A DNA stretch of 64,000 nucleotides, taken from NCBI RefSeq assembly GCF_023213175.1, contig NZ_CP093312.1, forward strand, positions 372,001 to 436,000, read 5' to 3'. The number at the start of each line of letters is the position of its first letter. Position 1 is the first letter of the stretch. Positions 54,894 through 63,583 of this stretch are shown here, piece by piece. The position numbers and the translations under genes are program-made. Under the pieces are notes generated by a model. The model saw nothing but the letters and a program-made list of their open reading frames with translations. It had not been told where the DNA came from and did not search any database. The DNA is from Sulfurovum sp. XGS-02 (GTDB lineage: Bacteria > Campylobacterota > Campylobacteria > Campylobacterales > Sulfurovaceae).

Positions 54894-56028
54894 TACCGAT
54901 GATTTTGCCCGTAAATATGCGTTTATCTATACCGGGATATTAGCTGTTCTGTTGATAGCACCGCTTGTAGTCTATGTGCAGTTGCTTTTGCAGATAGATG
55001 AAGCAAAAGTAAAACTCTCCCTTGAATCGCAGGCCAAGAAGATCATCACTTCTATGCAGCACTACCAAAATGAAGATCAAGTGTATCATTTCCCGCGCTA
55101 TAAAGAATATAAAGCGGCACTCTACACGGACCAGTATGAGGTGATCTTTTCAAATTTAGAGTTTGAACCTTTGTCCTTTACGGAAGGTTTTCATCAAAAA
55201 AGAAATCGTTATTATTATGTCTATCCCCTTCCAAACGCTTATTATTTCGGTGCGAACTATTTATTGGTCTCTACTGTGCATACGGCCAATAATATTTACT
55301 TTTTTGCTGCTATGGTCATGATCGCGATTGTGATCGCTCTATTTATATTTTCATTTTTACTGCTTAGAAATTTTTCAAGGCCTTTTGAAAAACTCAATAT
55401 GCAGCTTGATAATTTTATCAAAGATTCTATGCATGAGATCAATACGCCCTTGAGTATCATAAACCTTAATTCTGATCTTTTTGCCAGCAAATATGGTGAA
55501 AATAAATACCTATTGCGTATGAAGTCTGCTGCCAAAACACTTGCTACAATATACAATGATATGGATTATCTTGTGAAAGAAGGGAGGGTTAAGTATAAAA
55601 AAAGTGACTTGGACTTTGGTGAATTTATCCAAAATAGGGTTGATTATTTTCAAGAGATAGCAAACCTCAAGCAGATACAACTCCATACGAATATCCTTCC
55701 GGGACTTATACATACATTCTCAAAAACCAAACTGCAGCGTATTGTTGACAATACGATCTCCAATGCGATCAAATACAGTAATGACAATAGTGATGTTGAG
55801 GTCAGCGTATATAAGAAGGATGCCCATATAGTCTTTGAGGTCATAGATCATGGTGTCGGTATAAAGGATACCAGTAAAATATTTTCACGATACTATAGAG
55901 AAAATGAAGCCAAAGGTGGTTTTGGTATAGGTTTGAATATCGTAAAGAAAATTATTGATGAGGAAGATATTCTTTTAGAGGTCAATTCAAAGTTCGGTGA
56001 GGGTACAACTTTTAAGTATATCTTCTGA
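54883..56028 (+). CDS. Membrane sensor histidine kinase upstream of sox
   Basis: This 381-residue protein starts at TTG 54883, overlapping the regulator by 11 bases. The next ATG would remove the first membrane helix. Two membrane helices (about 15-37 and 140-161) flank a periplasmic domain of about 100 residues. HisKA has H184 in DSMHEINTPLSII, and the ATPase domain carries DNTISNAIKYS and GGFGIGLNIVKKI. It probably works with the adjacent regulator and the Cache protein. It is directly followed by the soxX promoter. Confidence 0.88.
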   Translation: MIFNTDDFARKYAFIYTGILAVLLIAPLVVYVQLLLQIDEAKVKLSLESQAKKIITSMQHYQNEDQVYHFPRYKEYKAALYTDQYEVIFSNLEFEPLSFTEGFHQKRNRYYYVYPLPNAYYFGANYLLVSTVHTANNIYFFAAMVMIAIVIALFIFSFLLLRNFSRPFEKLNMQLDNFIKDSMHEINTPLSIINLNSDLFASKYGENKYLLRMKSAAKTLATIYNDMDYLVKEGRVKYKKSDLDFGEFIQNRVDYFQEIANLKQIQLHTNILPGLIHTFSKTKLQRIVDNTISNAIKYSNDNSDVEVSVYKKDAHIVFEVIDHGVGIKDTSKIFSRYYRENEAKGGFGIGLNIVKKIIDEEDILLEVNSKFGEGTTFKYIF

Positions 56029-56083
56029 TACTCCATACAATAAACACACATATCTCTCAATAATTAAATTTTATACAGGGTTA

Positions 56084-56123
56084 TTTACATTTTTACACTT
56101 TCTTTACATTCCTTTGTTATGAT
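56084..56123 (+). promoter_or_regulatory. soxX promoter with three TTACA repeats
   Basis: TTACA occurs at 56085-56089, 56093-56097 and 56104-56108 (spacing 8 and 11), just upstream of TATGAT (56118-56123), a likely -10. The repeats cover the -35 region, as expected for an activator of the OmpR type. AAGGAG at 56145-56150 is a strong ribosome binding site for soxX. Confidence 0.5.
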
Positions 56124-56155
56124 GCTTCCTGTAATCATAATAAAAAGGAGTATGA

Positions 56156-56731
56156 ATGCATACAAAAATCAAATGTTTTGCCTATGCAACATTGTTTTTA
56201 TCAGCTTCAGCATCACTAAGTGCTGTGGATTTGACAAAAGCATATGATATGCCAGATGCAACAAAGATAATAGAGAAAGATCTATTCCCGGCAGCTAAAA
56301 CGTTCACAATGCCAAAGAGCTGCGATCTTACAGATGCTCAGGCAATTGCCAGAGGGGAATTTATGTTCCATAATCTCAATGGTAAAAAAGCAAAGGGCAA
56401 ACTACCAGCTGGGTTGGCTAAGTTTGTTGAGAAAAAAGGTAAAGATGGTAAAGTGAAAAAATCACCTAAACAGTATGGTAACTGTGTAGCATGTCATGAC
56501 ATTGAAGGTGCAAAAGGTGCAGGAAACATCGGTCCAAGCCTTACAGGGTACAAGGAAATGTTCCTAGATACTAAAGTAAGAGATGCACAATTTGTTTACC
56601 AGAAAATTGCAGATCCTAGAGTGGATAATCCAAATACACATATGACTGTTAATCTTACAACAGGGCTCTTTACTGAGCAAGAGATTTGTGATTACACTGC
56701 GTACGTAGTATCAGAAAAAAAGAAAAAATAA
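56156..56731 (+). CDS. soxX: SoxX, c-type cytochrome subunit of the thiosulfate-oxidising complex
   Basis: This 191-residue periplasmic protein has a Sec signal peptide (about 1-23). A single heme site C110-VAC-H114 lies in GNCVACHDIEGAKGAGNIGPSL, and a candidate distal methionine is M163 in NTHMTVN. Together with SoxA it attaches thiosulfate oxidatively to the SoxY cysteine. An insertion rich in Lys and Gly precedes the heme site. It is the first gene of soxXYZAB, 13 bp before soxY. Confidence 0.95.
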   Translation: MHTKIKCFAYATLFLSASASLSAVDLTKAYDMPDATKIIEKDLFPAAKTFTMPKSCDLTDAQAIARGEFMFHNLNGKKAKGKLPAGLAKFVEKKGKDGKVKKSPKQYGNCVACHDIEGAKGAGNIGPSLTGYKEMFLDTKVRDAQFVYQKIADPRVDNPNTHMTVNLTTGLFTEQEICDYTAYVVSEKKKK

Positions 56732-56744
56732 AGGGAAATAAAGA

Positions 56745-57212
56745 ATGGAAAGAAGAAATTTTATCAAGAGTATCTGTGCAGCATCAGCTGTAGCAGCGAC
56801 AGTGACACCTTCGGCATTATTGGCGAAAGAAGCACCAAAGGGTGGAAACGTATTAAGTTATGATGCTGCTGTAGCAGCGATCACAGGCGGAAAAGCGGTA
56901 TCAGACAGTGACAAAGTAAAGTTGACAGTACCTGAAATTGCTGAAAACGGTGCAGTTGTACCTGTAAAAGTAGATGTAGATAATCCTATGGAAGAGAACA
57001 ATTATGTAAAAGCGATCCATGTATTAAGTACTAAAAACGGTAATGCAAGATGTGCAGACGTTATGCTTACTCCGTTAAACGGAAGAGGATATTTTGCAAC
57101 AAGAATCAAATTGGGTGGAACACAAGATGTGGTTGCCTTGGTAGAGCTTAGTGACGGTACATTTATGAAATCAGCGAAGAGTGTTAAAGTAACGATCGGT
57201 GGATGTGGTTGA
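56745..57212 (+). CDS. soxY: SoxY, sulfur-carrier protein
   Basis: This 155-residue protein carries a twin-arginine signal (RRNFIK at 3-8). The C-terminus ends VTIGGCG, whose cysteine is the carrier of thiosulfate-derived sulfur in the Sox cycle. It forms a dimer with SoxZ and is exported by Tat, likely folded with SoxZ, which has no signal of its own. The final motif is GGCG rather than the longer GGCGG of many species. Confidence 0.95.
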   Translation: MERRNFIKSICAASAVAATVTPSALLAKEAPKGGNVLSYDAAVAAITGGKAVSDSDKVKLTVPEIAENGAVVPVKVDVDNPMEENNYVKAIHVLSTKNGNARCADVMLTPLNGRGYFATRIKLGGTQDVVALVELSDGTFMKSAKSVKVTIGGCG

Positions 57213-57314
57213 TCTCATAAAGAGATGTTTTAAGCATATAAATTTTAGCTTGAGGAATCAAAGATTGGCATGACCCTTCTTTGAAAGTACGATAATTATT
57301 ACAAAGGAAAACAG
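57213..57314 (+). promoter_or_regulatory. soxY-soxZ spacer with small hairpin
   Basis: This 102-bp gap inside the sox cluster is the longest before soxB ends. ATCTC (57212-57216) and GAGAT (57222-57226) form a short stem followed by gtttt. CAAAG and CTTTG words lie at 57259-57285. An aaaggaaaa ribosome binding site precedes soxZ. It might tune the SoxY to SoxZ ratio. No clear promoter is seen. Confidence 0.3.
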
Positions 57315-57653
57315 ATGGCAGAAAAAAGAAAATCGATGATAAAAATCAAACCTAAAAAGTATAAAGCGGGAGATGTGGTAAAAGTTGATTTTATCGTAAT
57401 CCACCCGATGGATACTGGTTTGCAAAAAGATAAAAAGACTGGAGAGATCATACCAGCACACTATATTGACAATATTACTTTCTCTTTAGATGGTAAACCG
57501 TTTACGACTATGAAAGTATGGGAAACTGTTTCAACAAACCCTTATTTCTCTGTAAACCTAAAAGTACCTGGTAAAGGTAAAATCACGGTTGATTATACAG
57601 ACAATACGGGTGAGAAAAACTCTAAGAGTAAAAAACTTAAGCCAAAAGGATAA
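57315..57653 (+). CDS. soxZ: SoxZ, partner of the sulfur carrier
   Basis: This 112-residue immunoglobulin-like protein has no signal peptide and travels with SoxY. Features are IKPKKYKAGDVVKVDFIVIHPMDTG at the N-terminus, HYIDNITFSLDGKP, NPYFSVNLKVPGKG and the lysine-rich end. It presents the SoxY C-terminal arm to the other Sox enzymes. It is separated from soxA by 3 bp. Confidence 0.95.
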   Translation: MAEKRKSMIKIKPKKYKAGDVVKVDFIVIHPMDTGLQKDKKTGEIIPAHYIDNITFSLDGKPFTTMKVWETVSTNPYFSVNLKVPGKGKITVDYTDNTGEKNSKSKKLKPKG

Positions 57654-57656
57654 GCA

Positions 57657-58433
57657 ATGAAAAGAGTACTATTACCTTTAGCTCTTTTGACAACCATAGG
57701 AACCGTAACGTTAAGTGCCGGTGATCAGTTTGCTATGAGCGATGCTGATAGAGCTATGTATGCAGAAATGCTAGAAAACAACCCTGCGGATATCTTTGTA
57801 GAAGAAGGTGGGGAAATGTTCGAAGAAGAATTGGGCGGAGAAGCTGCTTTAGCAAAATTTTTAGGGATCTCTGAAAAAGAGTTACCGAAGTATATTGCAG
57901 GTTTCCCAAGATATATCGCAAAACTTGGTAATGTTGTCGGGATAGATCAAGTACTGCAAGCAATGCAAGTAGAGCAAGGTCAAGAGAAATCAAAACTCAA
58001 ATCCGGGAAAATGTTCTCTATGCTTGCTTATGTAAAGTCATTGGCAAATGATGAAGTGATTAATATCGATGTTAATGCAGATGAGCACATTAAAGCAGCC
58101 TATGCATTAGGTGAAAAAACATATATGACCCCAAGAGGTGGAAGAGGGCTTGCTTGTAACTCTTGTCACAGCGCAGATATCGTTGGACAAGTACTTAGAA
58201 CACAGCCGCTTCCGGATCTGGGTGACAACAATGTTGCTGGTACATGGCCAGCATACCGTATGACAAAGTCAAGTCTTAGAACCACACAAAGAAGATTTCA
58301 AGGATGTATGAAAAATGCATTGCTTGCAGTGATTCCTTTAGGGTCTAAAGAGATGAATGCGTTGGAAGTATATGTGAATAAACTTGCAGCCGATAAGAAA
58401 AAAACAATGGCCATTCCTGGTTTGAAGAGATAA
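57657..58433 (+). CDS. soxA: SoxA, monoheme c-type cytochrome
   Basis: This 258-residue protein has a Sec signal peptide (about 1-21). It has only one CxxCH (C167-NSC-H171 in LACNSCHSADIVG). The active-site cysteine that ligates heme and forms the persulfide is C217 in RRFQGCMKN. Diheme SoxA of alphaproteobacteria has a second heme site toward the N-terminus, which is replaced here by an acidic helical segment. With SoxX it conjugates thiosulfate to SoxY. It is 9 bp before soxB. Confidence 0.95.
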   Translation: MKRVLLPLALLTTIGTVTLSAGDQFAMSDADRAMYAEMLENNPADIFVEEGGEMFEEELGGEAALAKFLGISEKELPKYIAGFPRYIAKLGNVVGIDQVLQAMQVEQGQEKSKLKSGKMFSMLAYVKSLANDEVINIDVNADEHIKAAYALGEKTYMTPRGGRGLACNSCHSADIVGQVLRTQPLPDLGDNNVAGTWPAYRMTKSSLRTTQRRFQGCMKNALLAVIPLGSKEMNALEVYVNKLAADKKKTMAIPGLKR

Positions 58434-58442
58434 GGTGAGATA

Positions 58443-60221
58443 ATGGAAATAGATAGACGAGACTTCCTCCAGATTGCTGCAACACTAGGTTTACTAGGTG
58501 CAACTGGAGGAACAAATCTTTTTGCCGGTGAAGCAGGTAAAGAGCGTATCAAGAACTTGAGTTTTTCTGATATCGTAGATTTCAAGGCAAAAGGTAAAGC
58601 AACCATTTTACATATTTGTGATTTGCATGCGCACCTTAAGCCGCTTTACTGGAGAGAACCATCTACACTGATCTCAGCTAAGAACCTGGTAGGTACACCA
58701 GGGTTCATCTGTGGTGAGAGTTTTCAAAAGTATTACGGTATCCAGCCAGGTTCATTAGATGCATATTTTGATACACACAATGACTTTACTGAACTTGCTA
58801 AGAAGTTCGGTAAGATGGGTGGTATTGCACATATGAAGCCCATCATTGATCATGTCAAAAAAGAGAGAGGTGAAGAGAACGTCATTCTTGTAGACAGTGG
58901 TGATACATGGCAAGGTACAGCAGTTGCACTCAAAACGGACGGTGAAGCGATCGTAGATGCGCAAAACTATCTGGGTGTAGATGTAATGGTCGGGCACTGG
59001 GAATTCACCTATGGTAAAGAGCGTGTTCATGAATTGATCGGTATGCTGAAAGGTGATTTTATCTCTCAAAACGTGATCGACAATGATCCATTCTCAGATG
59101 AGTTTGAAGAGCTGATCTTCCCACCATACTCTATCCAGGAGATAGGTGGAGCAAAGATTGGTATCATCGGACAGTCATTCCCGTTCACTTCTACGGCGAA
59201 CCCTAAAAAGTTTACTGAAGGGTGGAGTTTTGCGTTACGTCATGAAACACTTCAAGAGTATGTGAATGAACTTCGTAATGAGAAGAAAGTGGATGCAGTC
59301 GTTGTACTGAGTCATGACGGGTTCTCTGTAGATCAGGAACTGGCTAAAAAAGTGACTGGTGTTGACTTTATTTTAAGTGGGCATACACATGATCCTAGTC
59401 CGGAGCCAATTATTGTGAATGATACGGTGATTATCATCTCTGGAAGCCACGGTAAATATATCTCTAGACTTGATCTGGATATTAAAGATAAAAAAGTAGC
59501 GGGTTACAGTTATAAACTCATACCTGTAGCTTCAAATCTTATCCCTGCGGATAAAGCGGGTGAAGAGCTTATTGAAAAATGGTATAAACCTTACAATAAA
59601 GAGCTCAATGAAGTGCTCGGTACAACCAAAGGACTTCTCTATAAAAGAGATACTTTCTACTCAACGTTTGATTCGCTTATAGGTATGGCCATTCAAGATG
59701 AGATGAAATGTGATATCAACTTTAACCCAGGATACAGATGGGGTACAACAGTGCTTCCGGGTGATGACATCTTAAAAGACAATGTCTATGAGATGACAGC
59801 GATCACATACCCTGAGGTCTATACCTTTGACCTCAAAGGTAAAGTGATAGCAAAATTGATGGAAGATATAGCAGACAATGTATTTAACTCCAACCCGCTT
59901 TTACAGCAAGGTGGTGACATGAGTAGAATTACAGGTGCAAGTTACAGCATCACTATATCTGCCCCATCCGGAAAGCGTATTTCTGACTTTATGATTGGTG
60001 GCAAGCCTATTGATATGGAAAAGACCTATAGGGTCTCATCATGGGGAGGAAACCTTCAGAATGTAGGTGAAAACCTTGATGAAAAAGCGATACGTCCAGT
60101 CTATGAAGTGGTCAGCGACTACATTCGTAGACAAAAAGTGATCGACATTCCAATGGAGTCTAATGTGAAAATATTGGATATGGATTGTGGATGTCCGGTT
60201 GAAGGTGCGAAGTGTTCATAA
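58443..60221 (+). CDS. soxB: SoxB, manganese-dependent thiosulfohydrolase
   Basis: This 592-residue periplasmic enzyme hydrolyses the SoxY-bound sulfonate and releases sulfate. A twin-arginine signal, DRRDFLQ (4-10), is present. The metallophosphoesterase core has LHICDLHAHLKP (D60, H62), VDSGDTWQGTA near 160, GHWEFTYG near 180, LSHDGF near 290 and SGHTHDP near 318. A 5'-nucleotidase-like C-terminal domain follows from about 380. Length and motifs are typical of epsilonproteobacterial SoxB. It is the last gene of the cluster; soxCD are not in the window. Confidence 0.97.
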   Translation: MEIDRRDFLQIAATLGLLGATGGTNLFAGEAGKERIKNLSFSDIVDFKAKGKATILHICDLHAHLKPLYWREPSTLISAKNLVGTPGFICGESFQKYYGIQPGSLDAYFDTHNDFTELAKKFGKMGGIAHMKPIIDHVKKERGEENVILVDSGDTWQGTAVALKTDGEAIVDAQNYLGVDVMVGHWEFTYGKERVHELIGMLKGDFISQNVIDNDPFSDEFEELIFPPYSIQEIGGAKIGIIGQSFPFTSTANPKKFTEGWSFALRHETLQEYVNELRNEKKVDAVVVLSHDGFSVDQELAKKVTGVDFILSGHTHDPSPEPIIVNDTVIIISGSHGKYISRLDLDIKDKKVAGYSYKLIPVASNLIPADKAGEELIEKWYKPYNKELNEVLGTTKGLLYKRDTFYSTFDSLIGMAIQDEMKCDINFNPGYRWGTTVLPGDDILKDNVYEMTAITYPEVYTFDLKGKVIAKLMEDIADNVFNSNPLLQQGGDMSRITGASYSITISAPSGKRISDFMIGGKPIDMEKTYRVSSWGGNLQNVGENLDEKAIRPVYEVVSDYIRRQKVIDIPMESNVKILDMDCGCPVEGAKCS

Positions 60222-60231
60222 GTTAAAACCG

Positions 60232-60283
60232 TGCCTCGTCTTTCTATTAGAAATGTTGTAGTCTCCTTTTGAAGGACGGGGCA
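60232..60283 (+). terminator. 13-bp stem-loop after soxB
   Basis: TGCCTCGTCTTTC (60232-60244) pairs with GAAGGACGGGGCA (60271-60283), 13 pairs including two GU, with a 26-base loop. It begins 10 bp after the soxB stop. No T-run follows, so it is likely a 3' stabiliser, processing site or weak terminator separating sox from the porin gene. Confidence 0.45.
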
Positions 60284-60291
60284 TTGGAGGT

Positions 60292-60306
60292 TGTGATATA
60301 ATCACA
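60292..60306 (+). promoter_or_regulatory. Porin promoter inside a TGTGAT palindrome
   Basis: TGTGATATAATCACA is a perfect 15-base palindrome enclosing TATAAT (60297-60302), a -10 box 67 bp upstream of the porin ATG. The half-site TGTGA..TCACA resembles CRP/FNR-type sites but with a 5-base spacer. A repressor-style operator over the promoter is the simplest reading. Confidence 0.5.
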
Positions 60307-60368
60307 GTCATATTATAACACATCGTTAATAAAGTCATTACGACTTAAAATAATAAAAGGGGTAAAAA

Positions 60369-61883
60369 ATGAACAAGGGAAGAATAAAAATTAGTTTAGC
60401 GGCATCAGTGCTGTTATGTATGGGTACATCTGCGATGGCAGGTGGAGATATTGCACCAGTTGAACCGGTAGTAGAGGTTAAAAAAGACACACCTAAACGC
60501 AAACTCAAAGGTAATATGACTGTTGTATATAACACTTTACCAGGAAGCGTTGACAATATCCGTGATATGTTTGGTGAAGGTATCTTTTATGGAAGACTCA
60601 GATCAAATACATTCTACTGGGATTGGGATGATGAAGCAGCCGGTGAAGATAATCAAGCTTGGGGTCTAGGTGGAAGCCTTATCTATAAATCAGCTGTATT
60701 GGACGGGTTTAGCTTTACGATGGGCTATTACGGTTCTTTAAATCCTGATTTCTTTAGAGAGGATGATGCGGATATAGGATTCGTAAAAGCTGGTAAAGAT
60801 ACATTCAGCAGATATAAAGTGAAGCATACAGGTGCTTACGGTATGTCAGTACTCGGTCAGGCATATTTGGAATACAACAATGGTACAGTAGATGCGAAAG
60901 CAGGTCGCCAATTGTTTGAATCAGTATTTACGGCTTCAAATGACACAAAAATGATTCCAAATACCTTTGATGGTATTTCTGTCAGTGCAAAAGTAGCATC
61001 AAAAACTACAGCAAGAGTAGCTTGGTTCGCTAAACAAAAATTGAGAGACCATGAAGATGCGCATGATGTTGTGACATTTAAGGATGCTGCAGGTGATAGC
61101 TGGGGTAACAATGATGATGCTGGTGTTCACAAAGGACTTACTTATGCAAACTTCGTAGCTGCTGGTGAAGATCCGAACCATGATATGTTCTTAGGGGATA
61201 TCAAGACAAAAGCGATAGACAATTTAGACTTTACTTTAAGTGCTTTAACAGTGCCTGATGTCGTGACAGATATTGTGGCTGAAGCACACTACAGATTCAA
61301 CCTGGATAACGGTTGGGCAGTAAGACCTGGTGTGAGATATTTCCATCAAATGGATGATGGTGGCGGAGCAGTAGGTGGCGCTAACCTTAAAGCCAATGAA
61401 GTTGGTTATGATGCAGGTGCAGTAGGTTCACTTGATTCTAGCCTTTTCTGTGCAAGAGCTGACCTTGAAATGCCAAACAAAAAAGGTTACTTTAGACTTG
61501 GTTACTCAAAAGTGGCTGATGAAGCGGATATCTTGGCTCCATGGAGAGGATTCCCTACGGGTGGATTTACAAGAGCAATGGCACAATATAACTGGCAAGC
61601 AAATACAGAAACATTCATGGCAAGAGCACACTATAAGTTCAACTCTACATGGACAGCAAGTTTAAGATATGCGATTCAAGATTTTGATGATACTAAACCT
61701 GGTACGCAGGCTGACAGTAATGTATGGCACTTGGATACTTGGACAAATATCACAAAAAGACTTCAAATGAGAACACGTATCGGTATTATTACTGCTGATG
61801 ATGATATTGTAACGACTGGTGGTGGACTTAAAACAGATGTTTCTTATAACGAGTATCGTTTAGAGTTTAACTACCTTTTCTAG
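60369..61883 (+). CDS. Outer-membrane porin, OprD-like (Epsilonproteobacteria type)
   Basis: This 504-residue protein has a signal peptide (about 1-23). Alternating aromatic and polar strands run through it (for example GFSFTMGYYGSLNPDFF and RARAHYKF-like segments). The final residue is phenylalanine in LEFNYLF, a signal for outer-membrane insertion. It probably forms a beta-barrel for anion or small-solute entry. The location directly after sox and before sulfur genes suggests thiosulfate or sulfur-compound uptake, an inference. It has its own promoter with a palindromic operator. Confidence 0.82.
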   Translation: MNKGRIKISLAASVLLCMGTSAMAGGDIAPVEPVVEVKKDTPKRKLKGNMTVVYNTLPGSVDNIRDMFGEGIFYGRLRSNTFYWDWDDEAAGEDNQAWGLGGSLIYKSAVLDGFSFTMGYYGSLNPDFFREDDADIGFVKAGKDTFSRYKVKHTGAYGMSVLGQAYLEYNNGTVDAKAGRQLFESVFTASNDTKMIPNTFDGISVSAKVASKTTARVAWFAKQKLRDHEDAHDVVTFKDAAGDSWGNNDDAGVHKGLTYANFVAAGEDPNHDMFLGDIKTKAIDNLDFTLSALTVPDVVTDIVAEAHYRFNLDNGWAVRPGVRYFHQMDDGGGAVGGANLKANEVGYDAGAVGSLDSSLFCARADLEMPNKKGYFRLGYSKVADEADILAPWRGFPTGGFTRAMAQYNWQANTETFMARAHYKFNSTWTASLRYAIQDFDDTKPGTQADSNVWHLDTWTNITKRLQMRTRIGIITADDDIVTTGGGLKTDVSYNEYRLEFNYLF

Positions 61884-61891
61884 GAGTATGA

Positions 61892-62809
61892 ATGAGGAGC
61901 ATCATAGCACTATGTCTGTTTTTATGGACTGCTGAGGCGTACGAATATCATTTGACGCCTGTGAAGGTCTCTGAAGATGTACATTGCTTTTTTGGTGCAC
62001 TCGAAAATATCACCAAGGAAAATGGTGGTAATATGGTTAATACATGTTTTGTCCAAACAAAACAAGGGTTTGTTGTCATAGACAGCGGCCCTACTTATGC
62101 ATATGCCAAACAGGCATATACTCAGATGCAAAAGATCCAAAATCTCCCTGTAAAGTATGTGATTGATACACATGATCATGACGATCACTGGTTAGGTAAT
62201 AGTTTTTATAAGAGCAAAGGCGCTTTGTTGATAGGTCCAAGGACGTATGAACAAAATGTAGTTATTGGTATGGAAACACGGATGCAGCGCAGTTTGGGCA
62301 GTGAAATTTACGGTAAGACGGAGATCGTAAACCTTGATACTGTTGTAGATCACAACCTCACACTTAATGTCGGTGGAAAGATCTTTGAAATTCAGCAATT
62401 GGTAGCAAAAGCACACACTCAGGGTGATCTGATCGTATACTTACCGGGTGAAAAAGTACTCTTTGCAGGAGATCTGGTGTTTAATGGGAGGTTGACTTCT
62501 ATACGTGATGGTTCGATCATAGGTTCCATCAAGGCATTGGCAAAAATAGATGCACTGCATCCTCAGGTCATCATAGGCGGACACGGGTATCAAACTGATG
62601 CCAATGCTACCAAGGCACTTAAGGCCTACCTTCTTGAAATGAAAGAAGAGGTACTCGATGCACTGGATAATGATATTTCTATGGAAGAGATCACCAAAAC
62701 AGTAACCATGCCCAAGTATAAGAAGATGAAACTTTATGATGTATTGCATAGCCGTAATGTCTTTGAAGCGTACCGGGAACTTGAAATGTATGATGAGGAT
62801 GAAGAATGA
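61892..62809 (+). CDS. SoxH-like exported metallo-beta-lactamase-fold hydrolase
   Basis: This 305-residue protein has a signal peptide (about 1-16) and a metallo-hydrolase core with H94-D-H96-D-D98-H99 in IDTHDHDDHWLGN, a further histidine near 175 (KAHTQGD), an aspartate in LFAGDLVF and a histidine in IIGGHGY. Such proteins linked to Sox or quinoprotein systems (SoxH-like) have no firmly established substrate; a sulfur-containing thioester or persulfide is plausible. It follows the porin by 8 bp and overlaps the next gene by 4 bases. Confidence 0.83.
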   Translation: MRSIIALCLFLWTAEAYEYHLTPVKVSEDVHCFFGALENITKENGGNMVNTCFVQTKQGFVVIDSGPTYAYAKQAYTQMQKIQNLPVKYVIDTHDHDDHWLGNSFYKSKGALLIGPRTYEQNVVIGMETRMQRSLGSEIYGKTEIVNLDTVVDHNLTLNVGGKIFEIQQLVAKAHTQGDLIVYLPGEKVLFAGDLVFNGRLTSIRDGSIIGSIKALAKIDALHPQVIIGGHGYQTDANATKALKAYLLEMKEEVLDALDNDISMEEITKTVTMPKYKKMKLYDVLHSRNVFEAYRELEMYDEDEE

Positions 62810-63573
62810 GAATAGCTTTAGCTATGTTGTTATATTTACATGCACTCTATGCGATGGAAGGGAAGGAAGTGTATGAAAAAAAATGTGCTTCTTGTCATCA
62901 GGGCTATATCCCTATGTCTAAACTCAAAGAGAATTTTCAAGACTATAACAATACACTACTTAAGCTGACTGCTCCTACGTTAAACCAGCTCTCCTATAGA
63001 TTGAAAAAGAGTATAGGAGATCCTAAAGGTGACAATGAGATACATCGTATGGAAGTGGCAGCATTTATCAGTGAGTATGTGTTGCACCCGGATAGCCAAA
63101 AAAGTCTCTGTTTAGACGAAGTGATGCAGTCTTTTCAAACCATGCCAAGTCTTGAAGGAAAGATCAGCGAAGATGAACTTGAAGCAGTAAGTACGTATAT
63201 ATACGACTTTGATGAGAAGGTTATAAAAGAACATAGTGTACGCTATGAAGGGTTTGAAAAAGCTCTGAAAAAGGCAAAGAATGAGCATAAAATCATCATG
63301 CTTAAAGTCATGACGAAAGATTGTTACTTCTGTAAAAAAATGGAGAGAGAGGTGATGGTGGAAAATGAGGTTGTAGCGTTGGTAGAAAAAGATTTTATCC
63401 CTGTCTCGATCGATATTTCTACTACGGAGCTTCCTTTAGGACTAAAAACGGAATTGACACCCAGTTTTATTTTTATAGACGAAAATGCTAAAGTGTTAAT
63501 GAATATACCCGGAGCATGGAACAAAACGGATTTTCTTGAGATATTAAGAGAAGCCAAAAGAAAACAGAGGTAA
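62806..63573 (+). CDS. Cytochrome c / thioredoxin-fold fusion protein
   Basis: This 255-residue exported protein has a signal peptide (about 1-16) and a heme site C27-AS-C30-H31 in KKCASCHQGYIP near the N-terminus. From about 150 a thioredoxin-like domain with C173-YF-C176 follows (LKKAKNEHKIIMLKV leads into it). The second half is paralogous to the two thioredoxin proteins at 50.6-51.5 kb. One protein thus joins an electron carrier and a thiol or persulfide site. It may oxidise sulfane sulfur or recycle a Sox cysteine. It is translationally coupled to the SoxH-like gene. Confidence 0.82.
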   Translation: MRIALAMLLYLHALYAMEGKEVYEKKCASCHQGYIPMSKLKENFQDYNNTLLKLTAPTLNQLSYRLKKSIGDPKGDNEIHRMEVAAFISEYVLHPDSQKSLCLDEVMQSFQTMPSLEGKISEDELEAVSTYIYDFDEKVIKEHSVRYEGFEKALKKAKNEHKIIMLKVMTKDCYFCKKMEREVMVENEVVALVEKDFIPVSIDISTTELPLGLKTELTPSFIFIDENAKVLMNIPGAWNKTDFLEILREAKRKQR

Positions 63574-63583
63574 AGGAGAAATA

